A stretch of DNA of 8,857 bases, taken from positions 1-8,857 of the forward strand of contig JAABTB010000067.1 of NCBI GenBank assembly GCA_011390085.1, written 5' to 3'. Of this stretch, positions 1-5,821 are shown in pieces; the first letter of the stretch is position 1, and every line of letters begins with the position of its first letter. The position numbers were made by a program, and so were the translations under genes. The notes beneath the pieces were generated by a model. That model was not told the DNA's origin. It saw only the letters and a program-made list of their open reading frames with translations, and made no database searches. The stretch comes from Desulfobacula sp. (GTDB lineage Bacteria; Desulfobacterota; Desulfobacteria; Desulfobacterales; Desulfobacteraceae).

Positions 1-293
1 ATTTTCTGACCAAAGAACAATTGGGAGATGTAACAGACCTTTTAAAGGATAATACGGTTTGCACGATTCTGTTGTTCAACGGCGTTACCATAGGTGTGAC
101 CCTGCCGAATTTTATTAATCTGAAAATTGTGGAATCGGAACTCTGGGCAAAGGGAGATACGGCAACCGGCAGTACAAAGCCTGCTATCCTTGAAACAGGC
201 TTTGAAGTCCAGGTTCCCCCTTTTGTTGAAAAAGGACAGGTGATAAAGATTGACACCCGAACCCGCGAATATGTCGAAAGGGTCAATGCCTGA
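1..293 (+). CDS. efp: Elongation factor P, C-terminal half (5' end outside window)
   Basis: EF-P binds the ribosome between the P and E sites and relieves stalling at polyproline stretches. The reading frame is open from base 3, giving about 96 residues that begin FLTKEQLGDV and end at TGA 291-293. This covers most of the middle OB-type domain and all of the C-terminal OB domain. The family signature is clear: a KGDTATG stretch, KPAILETG, VQVPPF and then IKIDTRTREYVERV, very close to the E. coli C-terminus. The family is usually about 185-190 residues, so roughly half is missing, including the N-terminal KOW domain with the loop that carries the modified lysine (or arginine). The type of modification therefore cannot be read here. 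TTG at 21 is only an internal leucine codon, not a start. The stop codon lies inside the start of the downstream kinase gene, so the two are probably cotranscribed. Confidence 0.96.
   Translation, partial: FLTKEQLGDVTDLLKDNTVCTILLFNGVTIGVTLPNFINLKIVESELWAKGDTATGSTKPAILETGFEVQVPPFVEKGQVIKIDTRTREYVERVNA
277..282 (+). promoter_or_regulatory. Probable ribosome binding site of the hybrid kinase, inside efp
   Basis: AAAGGG lies 3 nt before ATG 286 and is the only purine-rich Shine-Dalgarno-like run near the possible starts TTG 250, ATG 271 and ATG 286. The spacing is short, so it is a weak site. It supports ATG 286, with ATG 271 as the alternative. It lies within the last codons of efp, so ribosomes finishing efp would pass over it. 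Confidence 0.4.
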
Positions 294-2349
294 TATCCTC
301 CTGAACGGTAAGGACAACCCCATCAGGAGAGTCCTTATCGTGGATGATGAAATAAGCGTTCGGATGATTTTGATCAAGGCGCTTACAAAGGTCGGGTTTT
401 ATTGCCGGGAGGCTGAAACCGGGGAAGCGGCAATGACCCGAATTCAGGCTGAACCTTTTGATCTTGTGATTTCAGATATATCCATGCCGGGAATCGATGG
501 TATTGAGCTTCTCAAAAAAGTTAAATCCATTCATCCTGAAATGGATTTTATCATTATGACCGGATATGCATCGGATTATTCCTACGTCGATATTATGGAT
601 GCCGGAGCGGCGGACTATATGACAAAGCCCCTCAGCATGAATTCCGCTCTGGCTAGAATCAACAGGATTGCGAGAGAGAAAAAAAATATTATAAATCTCA
701 GGAAAATGAACCAGGAATTGTGCGTGGCCGTAGAAAGAGCCAATATCCTTGCAAGAGAAGCAAAGGAGGCATCCAAAGCCAAAACTTTTTTCCTTGCCAG
801 CATGAGTCATGAAATACGGACACCCTTAAACGGGATTGTCGGCTACACGGACATGCTTTTAGATACACCTTTGAATGAGGAACAAAAATCTTTTTTAAAA
901 AATGCAAGATTTTCATGTGAAACGCTTTTATCCGTTGTCGATGATATCCTTGATTTTTCTAAGATTGAGGCCGGTAAATTGAGTTTTGAGCAGATTGGAT
1001 TTGATCCCGAGGTGCTGTGTTTTGACATTATTGATGCGGTCCGAACCAAGGTTGATGAATCAAAGGTTGAACTGCTCTGCCGGGTTGGTGATAATGTCCC
1101 GGGACAAGTCATGGGAGATCCTCACAGGTTTCGTCAGGTATTGCTCAATCTTCTCGGTAATGCCATTAAATTTACAACCAAAGGATCCATTAAAATCGGT
1201 CTGGATTCTGAACAGATGGATGACGATGGCATCAAATTGATCGTCAGTGTCATTGATACGGGAATTGGTGTTTCAACCAATGAATTAGAAAAAATATTCA
1301 AGCCTTTTATTCAATCTGAAAATGATATCACCCACCGTTATGGCGGAACAGGCCTTGGGCTTGCCATCAGCCAAAATATTGCCCAAAAGATGGGAGGGGA
1401 TGTCTGGGCCGAAAGCAAAATCAACAAAGGCTCGACTTTTTATTTCTCAGCCTGTTATAGAATTGCAGAAAATATAAAGGCAAAGCGGATCAGAACTGCC
1501 CGGTTGAAGGGGAAAAAGGTATTGATTTCGACGACTTCAGATGAAACTCACCAAATATTATACCATGAATTGGGGCTTGCAGGTATGGACGTCACCCATA
1601 TCAATTTTCCGGACCTTATGCCCGAGTTGAAAAAAAACGCGGGAAAGGGATTTGATATTGCCGTCATTGATTTCGGCAAAATTATAAAAGTTTCAGTTTG
1701 TGATTTCAACCGCAAGATTGCCGACCTTGACCCCCGCAGCTATCCATTTGATTTTATAGCCTGCTCCATACCTGTTCCGGGAATTGCCGACAATTTAAGT
1801 AAAGCTGGGTTCAAAGGATATCTGCCGACCCCGGTATCGAAAAAAAAATTATTTCAAATGCTTGCTTATATCCTGGGAATGGAAGGTGAAAAGATCCTTG
1901 ATTCTGAACTATCTACCGGGATTATGACAAGTCACCGGCTGTCTGAAAATAAAAAATATACGGCATCCATCCTGCTGGTTGAAGATAATCCCGTAAATCA
2001 GAAAATGACGGATCTGATGCTGTCCAAAGCCGGTTATATGATTGATATTGCTGCAGACGGGAAGGAAGCGGTTTATAAATACACCACTAAACCCGATGCC
2101 TATGATCTGATTTTCATGGATATCAATATGCCGACCATGGACGGGTTTCAGGCAACACGGCTGATCCGTTCCTTTGAAGAAAAAAATATGGATCTCCCAA
2201 AGATTCCCATCCTTGCGCTGACAGCCAATGTCCTGGATGATTTTAAAGTTAAATGCAAGGAAGCAGGGATGGATGGGTTTCTCACCAAGCCCATTAAAAG
2301 GGATCTTGTCTTTCAGGCCATTCAGCAATGGGCCGGAAAAAGAAAATAA
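286..2349 (+). CDS. Soluble hybrid histidine kinase: REC-HisKA-HATPase-pseudoREC-REC
   Basis: This is a two-component phosphorelay kinase, 687 residues from ATG 286. In order: an N-terminal receiver (about 15-130) with acidic pair D20/D21, phosphoacceptor D64 in ISDISMPG, T92 and K114; a helical linker; HisKA with H175 in SMSHEIRTPLNG; HATPase (about 278-392) with N292 in GNAIKFT, D324 in DTGIG and the GGTGLGLAIS box; a decayed receiver (about 408-530); and a terminal receiver (about 560-683) with E566/D567, D612 in FMDINMP, T646 and K668. No signal peptide, membrane helix, PAS/GAF domain or HPt domain is visible, so it should be cytoplasmic. Its input may come through phosphorylation of the first receiver, and its output must go through a separate HPt protein or regulator; both are inferences. 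The start overlaps the efp stop by 8 nt. ATG 271 would add five residues. The regulated target is not identifiable from this window. Confidence 0.93.
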   Translation: MPDILLNGKDNPIRRVLIVDDEISVRMILIKALTKVGFYCREAETGEAAMTRIQAEPFDLVISDISMPGIDGIELLKKVKSIHPEMDFIIMTGYASDYSYVDIMDAGAADYMTKPLSMNSALARINRIAREKKNIINLRKMNQELCVAVERANILAREAKEASKAKTFFLASMSHEIRTPLNGIVGYTDMLLDTPLNEEQKSFLKNARFSCETLLSVVDDILDFSKIEAGKLSFEQIGFDPEVLCFDIIDAVRTKVDESKVELLCRVGDNVPGQVMGDPHRFRQVLLNLLGNAIKFTTKGSIKIGLDSEQMDDDGIKLIVSVIDTGIGVSTNELEKIFKPFIQSENDITHRYGGTGLGLAISQNIAQKMGGDVWAESKINKGSTFYFSACYRIAENIKAKRIRTARLKGKKVLISTTSDETHQILYHELGLAGMDVTHINFPDLMPELKKNAGKGFDIAVIDFGKIIKVSVCDFNRKIADLDPRSYPFDFIACSIPVPGIADNLSKAGFKGYLPTPVSKKKLFQMLAYILGMEGEKILDSELSTGIMTSHRLSENKKYTASILLVEDNPVNQKMTDLMLSKAGYMIDIAADGKEAVYKYTTKPDAYDLIFMDINMPTMDGFQATRLIRSFEEKNMDLPKIPILALTANVLDDFKVKCKEAGMDGFLTKPIKRDLVFQAIQQWAGKRK
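1507..1875 (+). other. Degenerate receiver domain within the hybrid kinase
   Basis: Between the ATPase domain and the last receiver, residues 408-530 keep the receiver layout: VLIS strand, AVIDFGK strand, and a YLPTPVSKKKL segment aligning with FLTKPIKRDLV of the terminal receiver. The key residues are mostly lost. The Mg-binding acidic pair is replaced by T416/T417 and the conserved lysine by T515, while an aspartate (D462) remains at the phosphoacceptor position. It probably folds as a receiver but cannot be phosphorylated normally. Such pseudo-receivers occur in other hybrid kinases, where they are thought to be structural or interaction modules. Confidence 0.7.
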
Positions 2350-2355
2350 TTCCTT
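2350..2355. other. Convergent junction between the kinase gene and topA, no terminator seen
   Basis: Only six bases separate the two TAA stop codons of oppositely oriented genes. I looked for a GC-rich stem followed by a T tract on both strands around this point. I found only AT-rich fragments, such as AATAA paired with TTATT and CCTTT paired with AAAGG across a 14-nt loop. None would make a convincing intrinsic terminator, so transcripts probably overlap or end by Rho. Confidence 0.6.
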
Positions 2356-4623
2356 TTATTGATGTTCCTTAAAGGTGCAGTCCCGGTTCGGGCATTTCAG
2401 GAATTTTCCTTCTCGCTTGCTTTCTTTTTCAATAAGATATGGGGCGCCACAATCAGGGCAGGCCTTATTCACGGGTTTATCCCAGGAAGCAAATTTACAA
2501 TCCGGATAGGTTGAGCATCCATAAAAAATTTTTCCCCGCTTGGACTTTTTTTCAACAATATGTCCGGGACACCCTTTTTCAGGACATTTAACCCCAATAT
2601 CGACAGGGCTCTGTTCACCATTGATGGATTCCGTGTGTTTGCAGTCGGGATATCCGGTACAGGCCAGGAAAGGGCCAAACCGGCCTTCTTTTTGAACCAT
2701 GGCTTTTCCACATTTGATGCAGTCTTTTACCTTTGTATGGTCAATTATTTTTTCCTGAATGGAAATATTGCCTTTTTCATCCCTTAGATAATTACTGGTA
2801 AACGAGCAGTTGGGATATCCGGTACACGCCAGAAAATGGCCGTTCCGTCCTATTTTAATATTCAATTGTTTACCGCAGACCGGACACTTCAGATGGGTGT
2901 CGATTCCAACCCCTTTGACACTGACCATCTGCTCACCGGCCATATCCAGATTTTTCTTAAAGGAGGCATAAAAATCCTTTAGTAACTGGACTTCTTCCAT
3001 TTTGCCGCTTTCAACATCATCCAGGTTGTTTTCCATCAGGGCGGTAAAGGAAATATTCAAAACTCCGGGAAAGGACAACACGAGCAGATCATTGACAATG
3101 AATCCAAGCTCACTGGGGACGAAAAATTTGTTAATCAGCTCAACATAGCCTTTATCCCGGATCACTGTGAGAATGGAGGCATAGGTACTGGGCCGGCCGA
3201 TTCCGTTTTTCTCCAGCTCTTTTACCAGTGATGCCTCTGTAAATCGCGGTAAGGGCTTTGTGAAATGCTGTTTTGGAAGGATCTGCAACACCTTTAAGGC
3301 TGATCCGGCTTCCACTTCCGGAAGCGTCTGGATGTCCGGTTCTTTTACGTCTTCCACCTGTGAATACAGCATCATGAATCCGGGGAATTTGATGGTCGAC
3401 CCACTGACTGAAAAAAGATATTTTTCTGTTGCCTGGATCAGGATGGTTTTTTGATCGATGATGGCCTGGGCCGCCTGGGAGGCGACAAACCGTTTCCAAA
3501 TCAGGTCATAGAGTCTGAACTGGTCCGGTGTCAGAAAATTTTTAAGTTTTTCAGGAGTATTGAAAACCGATGTGGGCCGGATGGCCTCATGGGCATCCTG
3601 GGCTTTGTTTTTGTTTTTAAAGAACCGGGGAGAACTCAATGCATATTCGGGCCCCAGAGTTTGTGAAAGATAAGTCTGGGCATCCAGGGCCGCATCTGCC
3701 GATATTCTGATGGAATCGGTTCGCATATAGGTAATCAGGCCTTCGGGACCACTAGTGCCGATTTCAATGCCTTCATAGAGCTGTTGGGCCACTACCATTG
3801 TTTTTTTTGCAGAAAATTTAAGGCGGTTGATGGCATCCTGCTGCAGTTTGCTGGTAATAAAAGGGGGAAGGGGATTTTTTTTAACGGTTTTGGCTTTTAT
3901 TTCACTGACAAGAAACTCTGCCTTTTCAAGACCCTTAAAAGCATCCTGTGCTTGGGCTTCATTGGAAATTTTTGCCTTTTTGCCGTTGATTTTGATGAGC
4001 TCGGCTTTAAATTCCGGTGGTATCCGGGCCAGTAAGCTTGCCGTAATGGTCCAGTATTCTTCGGGGATAAATTTCCGGATTTCCCTTTCCCTGTCACAGA
4101 TGATTTTGACTGCAACCGATTGGACCCTGCCGGCACTCAGCCCCCTTTGCACCTTTTGCCAGAGAAGAGGAGAAATCTGATACCCCACCAGGCGATCCAG
4201 CTTTCTTCTGGCCTGTTGGGCGTCATATTTATGGGCATCGGGCTTTTGTGTATTCTGAAGGGCTTCTTCAATGCCCCGTTTTGTTAATTCATGGATCAGC
4301 ACTCGGTGAAAGGTTCTGGTTTTGGACTTCAGGATGTCCATGATATGAAAGGCAATGGCTTCTCCCTCCCGGTCAGGGTCAGGCGCAAGATAAATATCTT
4401 CTGCATCTTCGGCAAGCTTTTTAAGGTTGGCAATGATTTTGGATTTATCTTTGATGTTTACATAGCTGGCTTTAAAATTATTTTCAATATCAATGCCCAG
4501 GGTTTTGACGGGAAGGTCTCTTATATGACCTGCACTGGCTGCAACATTAAACTCATTGCCCAGATATTTTTTCAAGGTTTTAATTTTAGTTGGAGACTCT
4601 ACAATAATCAGGGGTTTTTTCAA
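2356..4623 (-). CDS. topA: DNA topoisomerase I (type IA, omega protein) with four zinc ribbons
   Basis: TopA relaxes negatively supercoiled DNA by cutting one strand through a 5'-phosphotyrosine link, and limits R-loops behind RNA polymerase. The protein has 755 residues. The Toprim domain opens with IIVESPTK (E9) and carries the metal triad D82, D84 and E86 in APDPDREGEAIAFH. The catalytic tyrosine is Y299 in GLITYMRTDS, with R301 beside it. GLSAGRVQSVAV and GIGRPSTYA are further family motifs. Four C-terminal zinc ribbons each retain four cysteines: C580/583/600/606, C635/638/655/661, C680/685/703/709 and C722/725/744/749. E. coli TopA is about 865 residues; this length is normal for many other bacteria. 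The start is TTG, chosen because GGAGG sits 7 nt upstream and the MKKPLIIVES N-terminus fits the family. It overlaps the dprA stop in TTGA, implying translational coupling. The gene looks intact. Confidence 0.97.
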   Translation of the reverse strand: MKKPLIIVESPTKIKTLKKYLGNEFNVAASAGHIRDLPVKTLGIDIENNFKASYVNIKDKSKIIANLKKLAEDAEDIYLAPDPDREGEAIAFHIMDILKSKTRTFHRVLIHELTKRGIEEALQNTQKPDAHKYDAQQARRKLDRLVGYQISPLLWQKVQRGLSAGRVQSVAVKIICDREREIRKFIPEEYWTITASLLARIPPEFKAELIKINGKKAKISNEAQAQDAFKGLEKAEFLVSEIKAKTVKKNPLPPFITSKLQQDAINRLKFSAKKTMVVAQQLYEGIEIGTSGPEGLITYMRTDSIRISADAALDAQTYLSQTLGPEYALSSPRFFKNKNKAQDAHEAIRPTSVFNTPEKLKNFLTPDQFRLYDLIWKRFVASQAAQAIIDQKTILIQATEKYLFSVSGSTIKFPGFMMLYSQVEDVKEPDIQTLPEVEAGSALKVLQILPKQHFTKPLPRFTEASLVKELEKNGIGRPSTYASILTVIRDKGYVELINKFFVPSELGFIVNDLLVLSFPGVLNISFTALMENNLDDVESGKMEEVQLLKDFYASFKKNLDMAGEQMVSVKGVGIDTHLKCPVCGKQLNIKIGRNGHFLACTGYPNCSFTSNYLRDEKGNISIQEKIIDHTKVKDCIKCGKAMVQKEGRFGPFLACTGYPDCKHTESINGEQSPVDIGVKCPEKGCPGHIVEKKSKRGKIFYGCSTYPDCKFASWDKPVNKACPDCGAPYLIEKESKREGKFLKCPNRDCTFKEHQ
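2642..2682 (-). repeat. Direct repeat copy A, zinc ribbon 2 of topA
   Basis: This 41-bp segment matches 2807-2847 at about 34 of 41 positions by eye and lies exactly 165 bp (55 codons) from it. It encodes the part around FLACTGYPDC in the second zinc ribbon. It reflects duplicated zinc-ribbon modules, not a mobile repeat. Confidence 0.75.
2807..2847 (-). repeat. Direct repeat copy B, zinc ribbon 1 of topA
   Basis: This is the partner of 2642-2682 and encodes the segment around FLACTGYPNC of the first zinc ribbon. Both copies share an uninterrupted 15-base run (gggatatccggtaca), including synonymous positions, which suggests a fairly recent duplication or gene conversion between ribbons. Confidence 0.75.
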
Positions 4624-5756
4624 TGGTAATCCTCCGAAATAGAATAGCAGTTGCCCTGGTGATGGTTTACCAGGCCTTCCAGTTCAAGGTCAAGCAACTG
4701 GGATGCAACCTCTGAACTCTTCATTCCGCTTTTTTCAATGATGATATCAATATGGACAGGATAAGGTTCAAGAAAATTTAAAATCCGGGGTCGATCCTGG
4801 AAACGTCTGGGATAGGATCCGGATGCCGGGCTTTCTAACGGGACCTGGGGTAATGTTTCTTTTTTTTCATGAATAAATTGATGAAGCTCATCAATGATGT
4901 CCATTTCCGTTTCAACAAGTTTTGCTCCCTGTTTTAAAAGAGCATGAGTTCCTTCGCTTTTCCTTGATTTGATGCTCCCCGGAACCGCAAATACTTCCCG
5001 GTTGTATTCGGAAGCAAGTCTTGCCGTAATCAAGGAACCGCTTCTTTTGGCCGCTTCCACAACAACGCTGCCGCAGGAAAGTCCTGCAATGATGCGGTTC
5101 CGGACAGGGAAATGACCGGGTATGGGGTCTGCGTTCACCTTGAATTCTGAAAAAATTGTTCCGGTTTCAGCAATTTCATGGAACAAGGATTCATTTTCTT
5201 TGGGGTAAATTTTTTTCAGGCCGGACCCGAGTACTGCAATGGTTTTTCCTTTGGCCCGTAAGGCACCTTTATGGGCCATGGCGTCTATCCCCCTGGCTAG
5301 TCCGCTGACAATCTGAAACCCCTTGGAAGCAAGCTTAAAGGACAGATTTTCCGCCGTGCTGAGACCATAGGATGTCGCTGTCCTGGACCCGACTATGGAC
5401 ACGCAGGGAGATTCTTTGTCCAGGGTTCCATAATAGGTCAGAAAAGGTGGCGGGTCCTGAATTTGTTTTAAAAGGGCAGGGTAAAAAGCATCGTTCAGGG
5501 TGATGATATGGATATGGCTTTTAAAAATCTGCTCCAGTTCAATTTGGGCCTGATCCATAAACAGTTTATGATGGAGCAGGCCATATAAGGTTTTTGTTGA
5601 TATTTTCCCGACTGATTCAAGCTCGGCTTTAGAGACGGTCAATACGGTTTCAGGGGACTGAAAGCGATCAATCAGTTTCTTATACAGAGTATTCCCCAAA
5701 AAGGGAATTTCCCTTAAAATGAACCAGGGTAAATATTTGTCAAAAAAAGTCTGCAT
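4620..5756 (-). CDS. dprA: DNA-processing protein DprA (Smf)
   Basis: DprA binds single-stranded DNA and loads RecA onto it. It is needed in natural transformation and is widely kept in bacteria not known to be competent. The 378 residues comprise an N-terminal helical, SAM-like region (about 1-75), the Rossmann-type DprA domain (about 115-290) and a C-terminal winged helix (about 320-372). Family motifs: IVGSRTATSYG (121-131), SGLARGIDAMAHKGAL (151-166), IAVLGSGL, IYPKEN, FPVRNRIIAGLS (216-227), EAAKRSGSLITARLA and VFAVPGS. Length is typical and all core motifs are present. The gene sits 65 bp after secF and its TGA overlaps the topA TTG start. ATG 5756 is the only standard start codon between the upstream in-frame stop (5802-5804) and the body of the protein, but it lacks a recognisable Shine-Dalgarno sequence. 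Translation may therefore be weak or depend on an unusual leader. Confidence 0.96.
   Translation of the reverse strand: MQTFFDKYLPWFILREIPFLGNTLYKKLIDRFQSPETVLTVSKAELESVGKISTKTLYGLLHHKLFMDQAQIELEQIFKSHIHIITLNDAFYPALLKQIQDPPPFLTYYGTLDKESPCVSIVGSRTATSYGLSTAENLSFKLASKGFQIVSGLARGIDAMAHKGALRAKGKTIAVLGSGLKKIYPKENESLFHEIAETGTIFSEFKVNADPIPGHFPVRNRIIAGLSCGSVVVEAAKRSGSLITARLASEYNREVFAVPGSIKSRKSEGTHALLKQGAKLVETEMDIIDELHQFIHEKKETLPQVPLESPASGSYPRRFQDRPRILNFLEPYPVHIDIIIEKSGMKSSEVASQLLDLELEGLVNHHQGNCYSISEDYH
4631..4635 (-). promoter_or_regulatory. Shine-Dalgarno of topA, inside the end of dprA
   Basis: GGAGG on the minus strand is followed after 7 nt by TTG 4623. This canonical spacing fixes the non-ATG start of topA. 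The site lies within the last codons of dprA, so topA translation is probably coupled to that of dprA. Confidence 0.85.
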
Positions 5757-5821
5757 ATTTAAAATGAGGATGGATTCAAATCCCCAAATTCCCCCGGGTT
5801 TTTTAGAAACTATACCTGATC
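5757..5821 (-). other. Spacer between secF and dprA
   Basis: The 65-bp gap is the longest non-coding stretch inside the minus-strand gene run. It contains a short inverted repeat GGATT-CA-AATCC (5772-5783, 2-nt loop) and a CCCGGGGG run. There is also a possible -10-like TATAGT (minus strand, 5809-5814) with a poor TCGAAA 15 bp upstream, inside the secF end. No intrinsic terminator and no Shine-Dalgarno for dprA are visible. An internal promoter for dprA-topA is possible but poorly supported. Confidence 0.35.

Noticed and set aside
42..377. 111-codon open frame on the minus strand across the efp-kinase junction
   Set aside because: It is antisense to two well-supported genes, has no recognisable family and no Shine-Dalgarno; it is a shadow frame.
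1909..2328. 139-codon open frame opposite the last receiver of the kinase
   Set aside because: Long shadow frame opposite a conserved domain; its translation is rich in Ile, Phe, His and Gly with no domain logic.
3152..3499. 115-codon open frame in another frame of topA, minus strand
   Set aside because: Overlaps the conserved TopA core completely and its composition (Gly, Arg, Ser, His) is typical of an off-frame read.
5768..5790. Minus-strand GGGGATTTGAATCC resembling a tRNA T-arm
   Set aside because: The bases flanking the TTTGAAT loop do not form a 5-bp stem, and no anticodon arm, D arm or acceptor stem is found in the 65-bp gap.
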